A DNA stretch of 31,181 nt from a virus. A program made the translations under genes and the position numbers. The stretch is taken from IMG/VR virus record IMGVR_UViG_3300025117_000185, positions 1 through 31,181 of that record, one strand, 5' to 3'. The notes under the pieces were generated by a model. It was not told where the DNA came from, did not search any database, and was given only the letters and a program-made list of their open reading frames with translations. Positions 21,498 through 30,859 of this stretch are shown here, one piece after another. Within the stretch, counting starts at the first letter, position 1. Each line of letters begins with the position of its first letter.

Positions 21498-22559
21498 ATG
21501 CCTAGACCTAGAGGCGTAACTAAACCAATTTCTATTCTTGAAAAACAAGAGTTGGACGGAGAAGAAGAAAATGCGGTTGTTCGTAGAAAGCCAGTTAAAA
21601 CAAAAACAGGAGTAGAAGTAACTAGTTGCTATTGTAGAAAATGTATGAGAAATAGAAATCCGAATAGGTTTTTAAAGGCAACCGATCCCCTCTTAGATTC
21701 AAATGGTCTGATGTCGGTTTGTAAAGACTGTATTGCTGATATGTGGATGAACTTTTATTCTACCTCTGAACAAGATATATATAAGGCCATGCTAAGACTG
21801 TGTAGAATTTTGAATGTTCAGTATTCCGTAGATGCTCTTGACGCTGTAAAAAAGCAATATGATAGCAAAGCTATAGCCTATAAAGAAGAAAGTTTTTTTG
21901 GCCTATATAGAACAAAGCTACTCGTAACTCAAAAAGTAGAAAAAATGCAGCGAAATCCTGACGCAGACTTTACTTTTCACGAACCAAACATCGTGATCAG
22001 AGATACTGGCGATCTTGATGAAGTTGACGGAAAAGAAGACTTGGAGGCGTTTTGGGGTGAGGGTTTGGGATTTGGCGATTATGAATTCTTGGAAAAAGAA
22101 TTGGCAGAATGGAAACAATCTTATTCCTGCTCTAATAAAGCAGAAGAATTTATACTGAAAGAAATCTGCCATAAACAATTAGAACTAAGAAATAAACGCG
22201 TTGAAGGACAATCCGTTGACAATATTTTAAAATCCGCAACCGATCTTTTGAAAAACGGTGGCCTGACTCCTGCTCAAGCAAACGCTGCTTCTCAAGGTAA
22301 AAACGTCGATAGCTGGGGAATGATCATCAAAGAGATTGAACAAACTACCCCTGCGGAATACTACAAGGATAAGAAGTTGTTTGCCGATGTGGACAAGATT
22401 GATAAATATGTCAAAAACTTTATTCTTAGAAGCATAAAGAATTTTATTCTCGGATCGAAAGACTTCAACATATCTGAAGAAGATTCTTCTGATGAATATG
22501 AGGAGTTCAAGTTCGAGGAGGTAGACGATGCCGACGAGTCCAAGAGCATTTCAGGATAG
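21498..22559 (+). CDS. Probable terminase small subunit with zinc finger
   Basis: The ATG at 21498 follows AGGAGG and is preferred over the TTG at 21480, which is in the terminator T run. The 353-residue protein has YCRKCMRNRNPNRF and VCKDC, a zinc finger seen in some phage small terminases, and a long, mostly helical, acidic remainder with a low-complexity C-terminus (SEEDSSDEYEEF). Its position directly before the large subunit, overlapping it by 32 bp, supports the role of DNA recognition during packaging. It is larger than most small terminases. Confidence 0.75.
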   Translation: MPRPRGVTKPISILEKQELDGEEENAVVRRKPVKTKTGVEVTSCYCRKCMRNRNPNRFLKATDPLLDSNGLMSVCKDCIADMWMNFYSTSEQDIYKAMLRLCRILNVQYSVDALDAVKKQYDSKAIAYKEESFFGLYRTKLLVTQKVEKMQRNPDADFTFHEPNIVIRDTGDLDEVDGKEDLEAFWGEGLGFGDYEFLEKELAEWKQSYSCSNKAEEFILKEICHKQLELRNKRVEGQSVDNILKSATDLLKNGGLTPAQANAASQGKNVDSWGMIIKEIEQTTPAEYYKDKKLFADVDKIDKYVKNFILRSIKNFILGSKDFNISEEDSSDEYEEFKFEEVDDADESKSISG

Positions 22560-24333
22560 TTATAGAAAAGATAGCAAGACGCAAGATATTTTTCGTAAAA
22601 GAAAGAACATGGTTTTGTCTAAAGACATTGAGGCAGAACGTAGAGAAAATTATATTCTTTGGAATACCTTCTTTAGAAGAAACATACACCGATTTATTGA
22701 ACAAGTTCTGGGAATAAAATTATTTCCCTATCAGATTATATGGATTTATCTGATGAGTATATCAGATGTGTTTATTTCCATCTGTAGTCGCGCCGCCGCA
22801 AAATCATTTATTGCTGCTTTGTTTTGTTTGGCAAAAGGAATTTTGTATCCTGGTAGTGAGATTATCATCTCGGCATCTACTCTAAAACAGTCCTCTCTTA
22901 TTCTTACGAATAAGATTACTACTCTTAGAGATATGTCCCCTGTATTGCAAAGAGAGATTGCCTCAATTGTTAGCTCTCAGAACGATAATCGTTGCATTTT
23001 ACAAAATGGATCGGTTATCAAAGTTGTTGCCAGCAATGAAGGCGCTAGAGGTAATCGCGCAACGATGCTTCTAATGGATGAATTTATTCTACTCGACAAA
23101 GAAGTTGTTGATTCTGTTCTGACTCCCTTTCTTTATGTCAGACAAGCGCCATTTATGCTTAAGCAGGAATACCAGGATTATCCTCAAGAAGAACCTCAAA
23201 CGATCAGTATTTCTTCGGCGGGATTCAAATCTCATTGGTCTTGGCGATATATTGTAAATACAATTAAGGGAATGGTTAACGGTAAACGATTTGGGTTTTT
23301 TGCTACTGACTATTTAGTCAGCATCAAATCGGGTATCAAGACTCAAGCTCAGATTGACGCGGAAAGAAGAAACTCTGATCCAGAAACATTTAGTAGAGAA
23401 TACGAAAATCTTTATTCTGGTGAAAGCGGCAAATCTTACTTTAAGGTATCTTTATTTGATCGTAAAATAAAACGAGCCTTTTACCCCCTACGGCAAGACC
23501 TAGTAGGCGGAAAAAAGAACCCATATGCCCTCCAGAAGGCCCAGGACGAGATTAGAGTGATTTCATATGATGTAGCCGCCAGGCAGAACAAGGCGAACGA
23601 TAACAGCGTTCTTAGTTGTATTCGTTTGATACCAACTCATAAAGGCTATAAACGAAGCGTTCCTTATATGGAATCTTCTCATGGTGCAAACGTTGTAAGC
23701 CAGGCTTTGAGATTAAAAGAAGTTTTCTATGATTTTCAAGCTGACTACATTGTTTTGGATATTCAGCAAAACGGCATTGGTATCTATGATACTATGTCTA
23801 GCATTACTACCAATGAGGAAAGAGGAATTGAATATCCCGCTTTTGGCGTGATGGAACACAATTCCATCAGTGAAGAAGTTAGAAACGAATTAAGGGATCG
23901 ATGTTTGGGGGTGAATCCCCTTCCGGTCGTTTACCCTATTTCAGCAAGCGCAAAGTTGAACAGCGAAATCGCTGTAGCTTTTAGATCGGCTTTGCAAAAG
24001 AAACTGTTTGATTTTCTTGTTAGCGACATTGACGCTGACGATTATTTAACCAGAACGAATAAAGAATTTTTAGAAGTTGAAACTTCTTTACGTCCCTGGT
24101 TTTTACATCCTCACGTTCAAACAAATTTACTAATACAAGAATGTGTAAATCTTGAATTGAATGTTCTAAACGGAATGATCAAACTCACGGAAGGTACAGG
24201 AAGAAAAGACAGATACACTTGCGTTTCATACGCTAATTACTTTGTTTCTGAGGTTCTCGATAGAGAGCTTCTAAAACAAGGTGATAACACGGATGAGTGG
24301 AGTGTAATCCAGTCTATCAGTTTAGTATACTAA
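22528..24333 (+). CDS. terL: Terminase large subunit
   Basis: The ATP-driven DNA packaging motor and nuclease. After LFPYQIIWIYL, the ATPase has a Walker A of the terminase type (CSRAAAKS, residues 86-93), LLMDEF as Walker B (D184, E185), and SASTLKQSSLI between them. The C-terminal nuclease shows ISYDVAARQNKANDNS (D348) and YIVLDIQQNG (D411), then a third acidic cluster (SDIDADDYL). At 601 residues it is of usual size. It overlaps the small subunit gene by 32 bp and is followed 22 bp later by the portal gene. Confidence 0.93.
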   Translation: MPTSPRAFQDSYRKDSKTQDIFRKRKNMVLSKDIEAERRENYILWNTFFRRNIHRFIEQVLGIKLFPYQIIWIYLMSISDVFISICSRAAAKSFIAALFCLAKGILYPGSEIIISASTLKQSSLILTNKITTLRDMSPVLQREIASIVSSQNDNRCILQNGSVIKVVASNEGARGNRATMLLMDEFILLDKEVVDSVLTPFLYVRQAPFMLKQEYQDYPQEEPQTISISSAGFKSHWSWRYIVNTIKGMVNGKRFGFFATDYLVSIKSGIKTQAQIDAERRNSDPETFSREYENLYSGESGKSYFKVSLFDRKIKRAFYPLRQDLVGGKKNPYALQKAQDEIRVISYDVAARQNKANDNSVLSCIRLIPTHKGYKRSVPYMESSHGANVVSQALRLKEVFYDFQADYIVLDIQQNGIGIYDTMSSITTNEERGIEYPAFGVMEHNSISEEVRNELRDRCLGVNPLPVVYPISASAKLNSEIAVAFRSALQKKLFDFLVSDIDADDYLTRTNKEFLEVETSLRPWFLHPHVQTNLLIQECVNLELNVLNGMIKLTEGTGRKDRYTCVSYANYFVSEVLDRELLKQGDNTDEWSVIQSISLVY

Positions 24334-24355
24334 AAAAGAAAGGAGGTAAGCCTCT

Positions 24356-25954
24356 GTGACAGAAGATATTAAAGAATTGTTGTCAGAAATACCGGAAGGT
24401 ACGGAACTAAGTAAAGATGTGGTCTTTGACGTTCTACGGTTTGCTAGAGAGTTGGGGTATACCGGTTATTTAACTCCAATGCTCGTAAATCAAAGAATGC
24501 AAGACATCTCTATGAATCCTCTTTCGGCCACAAGCGAAGGTTTAACCTCTGCTTTAGCTGATCCGAAAAATAACGAGATTGCATTACAAGGATACTCTGA
24601 AGACTTAGAACTTCAATCAATGGTGTATAAACGATTGATCGATTATTGTTCTACTATTCTTTCGTTTGATGTAAGTTATGATGCAATCAATGCTGAATTT
24701 TCGGACTATAAATCACCGAAGTATAAAAAGGATTTAAAAATTGTTGAAGAGTTTTTAGATCGCTTTGATTATAAGAAAGAATTTCAGGGTGTTGTTAGAC
24801 AGCTTTTGAGAAATGAAGCCTACTTTGGATTGACTAGATTTGAAGGCCAAAGACACGTTTTACAGGAATTTCCATCTTCGCCAAATTATACGAAGATTAC
24901 TGGAAGATCGGATGTTGGTGGATTGCTATGGTCTGCCAATATGTATTGGTTTTTAATTCCGGGCGTCGATTTAAGAATGTATCCTTCATTTTTTGGTAAG
25001 GCATACGAGAACGCTTTTACGGGTAGTTCCAGCAAGTACAATCCATCTTTGCCTGGAGATATGAGAGGTAGTTCTAGTTGGGTTTACTGGCAGGATATTC
25101 CTCTAAGTGTTGGTTGGGCTTTTAAACTAAATCCAGAATTGGCAACCCGAATTCCTTATTTTTCCCCATTGTTGTTGGACTTAGTTCAGCAGGGAACGGT
25201 TAGAAATTTGCAAAGGTCTATTTATATGGCCGCTGCTGCTAAAATTTTGGTTGGAGCAGTTCCTTTGTTGAAGGACACAAAGGCAACGGTTAGAGATAGT
25301 TTAGCCATGTCGCCAGATGTTTTAGCTAAGTTTTTGGCGTTGGTAAAGACGGCTCTCGGTGATTCAATCAAAGTTGCTGCTGCTCCTCTTGAAGATATGC
25401 AACAGATTAACTTTGAAAGCGAAAATATCTATGATCCATTTTTGAAAACTGCTTTGGCTACAAGTGGCATTAATACCAACTTGATCTTTAGTAGTAATAT
25501 TAAGCCCAACGCTATTGAAACTCAATTGAGTTTGGAAGTAGATTCTAACATATTGAAGAAGTTATATTCACAGTTCAATGCGTTTATGAATTATCACGCA
25601 AATCAATATACTTCTAAGTTTAAGTTTGAGTTTCATTTTGAAGGTACTAATTTCTTTACTGATAGAAATGAGAGATTTGAAAAAGTCAATACTCTTGCAG
25701 ATAAAGGAATCGTTTTACCTCATAAGATTGCTGCTGCTTTAGGAATGAAACCGGCTGCTTTTCAAAGACAGTTAGATGAAGCTAGGGCTAATGGCTGGGT
25801 TGATAATTTGACTCCAATTGTTTCTGGATTTAATATGAAACAAGGTGGAGAGTTAGAAAAAGGTAGACCAAAAAAAGCAACTGAAGAACTTGGTGATTCT
25901 GGCGCTCAAACTAGAGATTCTGCTTCCAATCTTGGACGCGGTGGAAAGGAGTAA
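24356..25954 (+). CDS. Portal protein
   Basis: A 532-residue protein directly after the large terminase, the usual place of the portal. It contains helical N-terminal segments, a central region (PGVDLRMYPSFFGKAYENAF) and a long helix region (LATSGINTNLIFSSNIKPNAIETQLSLEVD) with a C-terminal Gly- and charge-rich tail, consistent with phage portals. The start is GTG at 24356 behind AAAGGAGG. The dodecameric ring would be the DNA gate of the head. Assignment rests on position and overall pattern. Confidence 0.85.
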   Translation: MTEDIKELLSEIPEGTELSKDVVFDVLRFARELGYTGYLTPMLVNQRMQDISMNPLSATSEGLTSALADPKNNEIALQGYSEDLELQSMVYKRLIDYCSTILSFDVSYDAINAEFSDYKSPKYKKDLKIVEEFLDRFDYKKEFQGVVRQLLRNEAYFGLTRFEGQRHVLQEFPSSPNYTKITGRSDVGGLLWSANMYWFLIPGVDLRMYPSFFGKAYENAFTGSSSKYNPSLPGDMRGSSSWVYWQDIPLSVGWAFKLNPELATRIPYFSPLLLDLVQQGTVRNLQRSIYMAAAAKILVGAVPLLKDTKATVRDSLAMSPDVLAKFLALVKTALGDSIKVAAAPLEDMQQINFESENIYDPFLKTALATSGINTNLIFSSNIKPNAIETQLSLEVDSNILKKLYSQFNAFMNYHANQYTSKFKFEFHFEGTNFFTDRNERFEKVNTLADKGIVLPHKIAAALGMKPAAFQRQLDEARANGWVDNLTPIVSGFNMKQGGELEKGRPKKATEELGDSGAQTRDSASNLGRGGKE

Positions 25955-25957
25955 AAT

Positions 25958-26299
25958 ATGCCATTGACTCCTAACGCTCAATTAACTCAGACTCCGGGCT
26001 TACTAGATATAACTATGACTAAGGGGGATAATCTCGCTTTCAATATTGATTTTAATATTGATCTTACGGGCTATACCTTTGTCGCCAAAGTTGTTTTTTC
26101 AGATAAAACAACAGCGCCTTTTACCATTGTTGTTTCTAGTTACCCAAATGGAATTTTGGCCTTATCAATAGATGATAGTGTCAGTTCTATTTTTCCAGTT
26201 GGAGAAATGACTTGGTACTTTTCTTGGACTGGGCCAACTCCAACTTTTTTAGTTAGAAAGGTTTTGGCAGGAAAATTTACAGTTATAGAAGGAGGATAA
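25958..26299 (+). CDS. Small beta-sandwich protein, baseplate or fibre-associated
   Basis: A 113-residue protein with beta-strand patterning (GYTFVAKVVFSDKTTAPFTIVVSS, then MTWYFSWTGPTP) that resembles the N-terminal Ig-like domain of baseplate upper proteins (BppU_N-like). AAAGGAG precedes the ATG three bases after the portal stop. It ends at the base before the fibre gene start, so it likely connects the fibre to the particle. The family assignment is tentative. Confidence 0.75.
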   Translation: MPLTPNAQLTQTPGLLDITMTKGDNLAFNIDFNIDLTGYTFVAKVVFSDKTTAPFTIVVSSYPNGILALSIDDSVSSIFPVGEMTWYFSWTGPTPTFLVRKVLAGKFTVIEGG

Positions 26300-28570
26300 A
26301 TGACAGATATTGAAATTGTCATAAAAACTCCCAATGCTATAACAGTGGAGCCTTCATTTATAGATGGAGGAGAAACAATAGCTGCCACAGTAGAGGAAAG
26401 ACCAATTCTTGTTGAACCTTCCTTTATCTTTGGCGGCGAAACGGTTGATGTGTTTGTTGAAGAAAGACCCGTCGAAGCCTCTGTTATTTTTACCGAGGAA
26501 ACCGTCTCTGTACAAGTAGACGGAAGACCGATTGAGGTTTCTGCCGGTCTTAGCGGTGGCGGGGATGCCCAAACCCTAGATGGTTATGATGGATCGTACT
26601 ATCTTGATTGGGACAATTTTACGGGCACTCCAAATAGTTTGTCGGGATATGGAATTACAGACGCCTATACAAAGACGGAACTTCAAACGAGTGGACAAGC
26701 AATTGTTGATTGGGGAAATATTTCCAATGAGCCTTCGTTTGGAACCGCTGCTTTTGAAGATGTTCCCATTTCGGGAAATGCTTCTGGTACAGAAGTTGTT
26801 GTGGGGAACGACACCAGATTAACGGATTCTAGGACTCCGTTGTCTCACGGTAGCACCCATACTTCCACCGGTGGAGATGCCGTTCCTGACGTTATTGCCG
26901 CTGGAGCATCGGGATTAATGGGGGGTTCGGATAAAACCAAACTGAACGGAATTGAATCTGGGGCAGAAGCAAACAACATATCCGATGTTGACGCGACAGA
27001 TTTAACCGATGGTGGAGATACAACCCTTCACATTCACGATGGAAGATATTATACGGAAACAGAACTTCAAACTTCTGGACAATCCAGTGTTCACTGGGGT
27101 AACATTACAAACGAACCATCTTTTATAGATGGAACGGGGATTGCGGGAAGGGTAGGCGAATGGTCTGATACCGACAGTTTGCAATCCAGCACCCTGATCA
27201 AATCCGGGGCCGGGGTTTTGACTCTATCGTCGGCTACGAACGCCGGGCTGACCATCGCCGTGACTGCCGCCAAGACCTTGACCCTGGCGGCGGCGGATAA
27301 CGCAACCCTGACCGTTCCGGGCGCGGGGGGCACGGCGGCGCTGATGAGCTATGCCAACGCCGGAAACTTCGGCGTAGGGGTAACGCCAACTGCTTTTTTG
27401 CATGTCTTGGGCAATACAACCTCTAACCCACTTCTCGAAATAAAAACGTCGCTCGCCACTACATCCAGGGTTTTTGTTGTGCGAAATTCCAGCGACGTAA
27501 TAACACATCAAATGGATGCGGTTAGAGGGCAATTCGCGTTCGGTAATGTTCTGCCAAGCACCCTTCCATCTGGAGCGCCTGGTTTTCAGGTTTACGGTAA
27601 CAATTCTGGCGCAGTAAACAGAATACAAAATTTTTCAAACACAGCTACAACCACATCAAGCGTACAGCTTTATCATTCTAGGGGTACTTATGACGCCCCG
27701 ACACCACCAAACGCGAGCGGCTATTATCTTGGACAACTTACATTTGGTTCCTACCGATCTGCTGGCGTCGCAGTTGCAAGAGCAGCAATACAATCACACT
27801 CTACCGAAAGTTGGACAGCAACTGTATCGGAGGGCGCTAATTTACTTTTCCAGGTCTGCCCATCTGGAACAGCGACTAACGTGACGCTAATGACCTTGCA
27901 GGACTCTTACGTTGGTATCGGCGATCATATACCGCTGTATAAATTACACGTATTGGAGTCTGACGCAGCAACCAACGCAATCACAACGACTGTTACCCTC
28001 GACCACAACACCAGCGGCATCGTCGCGGCGTCTGGCCTCGGCAGTCGCATACTCGGACGACTGGAGGACGCCACGACTGCCGACCAGGAGGCGTTCAGCC
28101 TGGACTGGTACTGGACTGACTCGACCCACGCTGCGCAGCACGCCGCGGCAGTTATCCGAGTCAACAAAGCCGGGACGATGACGGAGGTATTTAGGGCGGG
28201 CAGCACAGAGGTTGTCGTCAACGAGACGGGCAGCGCGACCATTGACATGCGGGTAGAGACAGACAGTTACGACGCGCTGTTTGTGGATGCGTCAAATGAC
28301 TCTGTCATGATTATGTCCAACGCGGCGGGCAAGGTTGGCTTTTTTGGCGGCGCGGCAGTCGTGCAGCAAACCGCCCTGACCACGCAGCTAACCACCCTGA
28401 CGGCAAGCGCGCCCGGAACACCCGATTATTCAATCCAAGACCTTGTGGCTGGCGGTTTTGGTTTTGTGGCGGCTGATGAGGGGCAAAGCATGCTGAGTGC
28501 ATTCATTAATTTACAAACCAGGGTAGCGGAGCTGGAAACCAAACTACAGGCTTACACCCTGTTAGCATAA
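26300..28570 (+). CDS. Large tail fibre with repeated N-terminus and coiled-coil C-terminus
   Basis: A 756-residue fibre. Residues about 10-85 hold repeats around VEPSFI-GGETV and VEERP. Two copies of YT-TELQTSGQ with W-N-I-NEPSF lie at about residues 121-147 and 249-275, and HIHDGRYY between them is a common fibre motif. The C-terminus ends in LQTRVAELETKLQAY, a trimerising coiled coil. The coding sequence changes from AT-rich to GC-rich near 27140 and stays so to the end (42 of 60 bases in 28021-28080), indicating a receptor-binding half acquired from a GC-richer source. AGGAGG precedes the ATG. Confidence 0.88.
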   Translation: MTDIEIVIKTPNAITVEPSFIDGGETIAATVEERPILVEPSFIFGGETVDVFVEERPVEASVIFTEETVSVQVDGRPIEVSAGLSGGGDAQTLDGYDGSYYLDWDNFTGTPNSLSGYGITDAYTKTELQTSGQAIVDWGNISNEPSFGTAAFEDVPISGNASGTEVVVGNDTRLTDSRTPLSHGSTHTSTGGDAVPDVIAAGASGLMGGSDKTKLNGIESGAEANNISDVDATDLTDGGDTTLHIHDGRYYTETELQTSGQSSVHWGNITNEPSFIDGTGIAGRVGEWSDTDSLQSSTLIKSGAGVLTLSSATNAGLTIAVTAAKTLTLAAADNATLTVPGAGGTAALMSYANAGNFGVGVTPTAFLHVLGNTTSNPLLEIKTSLATTSRVFVVRNSSDVITHQMDAVRGQFAFGNVLPSTLPSGAPGFQVYGNNSGAVNRIQNFSNTATTTSSVQLYHSRGTYDAPTPPNASGYYLGQLTFGSYRSAGVAVARAAIQSHSTESWTATVSEGANLLFQVCPSGTATNVTLMTLQDSYVGIGDHIPLYKLHVLESDAATNAITTTVTLDHNTSGIVAASGLGSRILGRLEDATTADQEAFSLDWYWTDSTHAAQHAAAVIRVNKAGTMTEVFRAGSTEVVVNETGSATIDMRVETDSYDALFVDASNDSVMIMSNAAGKVGFFGGAAVVQQTALTTQLTTLTASAPGTPDYSIQDLVAGGFGFVAADEGQSMLSAFINLQTRVAELETKLQAYTLLA

Positions 28571-28582
28571 AGGAGCAAACCT

Positions 28583-28903
28583 ATGGCAATTGTACTTACA
28601 TCGACAGCAACAGACCGGATTGTGACGGGCACTTGGCGCGGGGCAAAGGCCAAACTTGACCCGGTCATTGAGGGCGCGGCGGCGTACTGGTACAGCCTGG
28701 GCTACGGGCAGGTGATGGCGGGCGAGGTACTTACGCCGTTTGCCAGCCTGACCATCGCCCAAAAACTGAACGTGATGGACGAGTTTGTCAAGCAGCACGT
28801 CCTCAAGGCGGCACGCTTAAACCTCAACGCCAACGTGGACGCGGCGAAACTGGCCGCCGAAACGGAAGCCGCGGCAACCGCTGCGGGTTATGATTTTAGA
28901 TAA
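28583..28903 (+). CDS. GC-rich small protein following the fibre (106 aa)
   Basis: A 106-residue helical protein with a clear ribosome binding site, 12 bp after the fibre. Its codons are GC-rich like the end of the fibre and unlike the next gene, so both belong to the same imported block, which ends near 28910. The C-terminal half is alanine-rich helix (LNANVDAAKLAAETEAAA). It may be a fibre assembly factor or attached protein; no family is recognised. Confidence 0.78.
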   Translation: MAIVLTSTATDRIVTGTWRGAKAKLDPVIEGAAAYWYSLGYGQVMAGEVLTPFASLTIAQKLNVMDEFVKQHVLKAARLNLNANVDAAKLAAETEAAATAAGYDFR

Positions 28904-28953
28904 CGCGGCGGTAGATAACCAAGAAGACGCTCGGATTCAAAATAAGGAGTTTT

Positions 28954-29653
28954 ATGAATGCTTTAGGTATTGATGTATCAAAATATAATGGGCCGGTAAA
29001 CTGGGAAGTTGCCAAAGAAAATGGTGTAACTTACGCTGGAATGCGGGCTTCAATTAGTTGGGGATATCGCGATCCCTGGATTGGATATAACCTTTCGGAA
29101 TGTAAAAGACTGGGTATTTTTATTATGCCTTATCACGTCTTGTATCCTGGAGAAAATGTACCCAGACAGGTTGATAATTTTTTGAATGCGTGTGCTGTTT
29201 CTTGGGAGTTTGAAATTCCTGTACTTGACTTGGAACTAACTCACGGACAGTCGAAAGCGACCCATTACTATCGCTGCGGTAGCTTGGCTAGAACAGGTCG
29301 AAGCCAAAACCGGAAAGAAACCGATTATTTACAGTCGTAAGAGTTGGATCGATTCGTACACCGTAAACGACATGTGGAGAACCCGATATGATTGGTGGTT
29401 GGCTCATTATTTGATGGACAGGACGGTTGAACGTCCGGCTCCACCCGCTATTCCTTCAACAGTTGTTAGCTGGCTAATTCATCAAAACTGTGACAAGAAA
29501 CCGGCTTGGGAAGGATTTGCCGCTTCTAGCAATGACTTCATTAAAACGGTTGACATCAATCGATGGAACGGCGACAATTCTGCCGTAGCAGATTATTTCG
29601 GTTCAACCGTTCCCCCTGCCCCAGTTTGCAAATGCTGTGGTAAGCCTCTATAA
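28954..29653 (+). pseudogene. GH25 muramidase (endolysin), split by one extra base
   Basis: The first frame (28954-29340) has the GH25 start GIDVSKYNG with D7 and the catalytic VLDLEL with D92 and E94, then loses similarity after residue 103. Dropping one C from the CCC at 29261-29263 gives TITIAAVAWLEQVEAKTGKKPIIYSRKS in the other frame, continuing to 29653 with WLAHYLMD and a cysteine pair CKCC at the end; the restored protein is 232 residues. This is the lysis-cassette lysozyme, with AAGGAG upstream and holin-like genes downstream. As written, only a truncated protein could be made. The letters beyond 20 residues are quoted in two pieces: TITIAAVAWLEQ and VEAKTGKKPIIYSRKS. Confidence 0.83.
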
Positions 29654-29679
29654 CATAAAAACAATTTAAGGAGGTAAAA

Positions 29680-30048
29680 ATGCCAAAGTGGAAATACATC
29701 TCCTTAAAAGAATATATTGACGCTAGGCTAGAAGCAATCATTAAATCAGAAAGTGTTGCCTTAGACGCAATGGATCGAAGGATGGATGCTGCCAACGAAC
29801 TTAGAGAAGCTCTTCGTGACGTAAATAACAATAGCGTTAGATCAACGGAATGGTTGGCTTTTAAACAAAGAAACATTCAAGATTTAGAAAACATCGTTTT
29901 AGATATTCGCTCTCTTATGTTGTCTAGGGCAGAACTTGCAGGAAAAGCGAGTCAAGCACAATTAACAATAGTGATGGGAATATCTTTGATTAGTTTATTA
30001 ATATCAATAATTACGTTTGTTTTAAAAATAACAAATGTAGTTAAATAA
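29680..30048 (+). CDS. Holin-like or spanin-like membrane protein (122 aa)
   Basis: A 122-residue protein with a charged helical N-terminal 90 residues and one C-terminal membrane helix (LTIVMGISLISLLISIITFVL). The start follows AAGGAGG directly after the endolysin. Similar C-terminally anchored proteins sit next to lysins in many phages and are annotated as holin-like. Its exact role among the three membrane proteins of this cassette is unclear. Confidence 0.78.
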   Translation: MPKWKYISLKEYIDARLEAIIKSESVALDAMDRRMDAANELREALRDVNNNSVRSTEWLAFKQRNIQDLENIVLDIRSLMLSRAELAGKASQAQLTIVMGISLISLLISIITFVLKITNVVK

Positions 30049-30071
30049 AACGAGGGAAAAGGAGAAAACAC

Positions 30072-30354
30072 ATGGTAAATGTTGATATCATGCGTTGGGC
30101 ATCCTTTATCTTTTCTGTTTTTGGTTTGATTTTATGGGTGTATTGGGGGATAAAACGTAAGAAATATGAATTGGCGTTTGCTTTTTCATCTTTATTTACT
30201 ACACAATGTCTTATATTTAGGATTTATTTTATTTTTTCACCCCACTCACACTCTATATAATCAGTGGTCAGTAATATTGAGATTACATGGAATTTTAGTT
30301 TTATTTTTGGTTGCAGGATGTTTAGTCATCGAAAAGGAATATAAAAATCTATGA
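30072..30354 (+). pseudogene. Three-helix membrane protein (holin-like), split by one extra base
   Basis: The frame from 30072 has two membrane helices (ASFIFSVFGLILWVYW and a second near residues 36-55) and stops at 30260. A second frame continues with YNQWSVILRLHGILVLFLVAG to 30354, where its TGA overlaps the next ATG. Dropping one T from the TTTTTT at 30232-30237 (or a C from the C run after it) joins them into a 93-residue protein with three membrane helices. The stop-start overlap is strong evidence that this is the original end. AAAGGAG precedes the ATG. Holin function is inferred from position. Confidence 0.68.
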
Positions 30355-30818
30355 GTGTCGAAAATATTGCTGCCCTAGTTATATCTATCATAGCTGCCAT
30401 AGGCAGCGCCATACCTATCATTATTCAAGTTCTAAAACATCGAAATGAAAATAAAATCCTTGATGCAGATGCAAAACTTAAAAAGCAAGAAGCAGATACA
30501 AAAAGAACTGAAAGCGACAGGCTTTTTGTTGAAACAGCAAAGGGGTTAATTGAACCCTTGAGACAACAAATAAAAGAACTAAAAGAAGAAAACGTAAGAA
30601 AAGATATTGCGCTTTCTGAGTTGAAAGAACAGTTTTCTGCTTTGATGAAAAGAGTTGATGAACTTGAAAATTTGAATCAGGTAAAAGATGAAACAATTGA
30701 AAAATTGAGTCATCAAGTTCGGTCTTTCGGTGAAGTTCCAATTCACGAAAGAGAAATAAAGAAAATTGACAGGTTTGAAGAACCAAAAAATGGAAACGGT
30801 AAAGAAAACGTCGGATGA
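30351..30818 (+). CDS. Membrane-anchored coiled-coil protein of the lysis cassette
   Basis: A 155-residue protein with one N-terminal membrane helix (IAALVISIIAAIGSAIPIII), then a long coiled coil (residues about 35-125, rich in Lys, Glu and Leu) and a polar tail. The layout resembles spanin- or holin-associated proteins, though spanins belong to Gram-negative hosts. The start overlaps the preceding gene's stop as ATGA. Its place after the lysin and holin-like genes suggests a lysis accessory role. Confidence 0.8.
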   Translation: MSVENIAALVISIIAAIGSAIPIIIQVLKHRNENKILDADAKLKKQEADTKRTESDRLFVETAKGLIEPLRQQIKELKEENVRKDIALSELKEQFSALMKRVDELENLNQVKDETIEKLSHQVRSFGEVPIHEREIKKIDRFEEPKNGNGKENVG

Positions 30819-30830
30819 TTTGACTATCGC

Positions 30831-30859
30831 TTGACATGCGATATGTATTTCTGTATCTT
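30831..30859 (+). promoter_or_regulatory. Sigma-70-like promoter
   Basis: TTGACA at 30831-30836 and TATCTT at 30854-30859 are 17 bp apart. The -35 is perfect and the -10 matches four of six. It lies between the lysis cassette and the next structural gene, whose AAGGAG and ATG follow at about 30910-30925. Confidence 0.7.

Noticed and set aside
27224-27628. A long minus-strand frame inside the fibre gene
   Set aside because: It is a by-product of GC-rich codon usage on the plus strand; the fibre frame is continuous and has recognisable fibre motifs.
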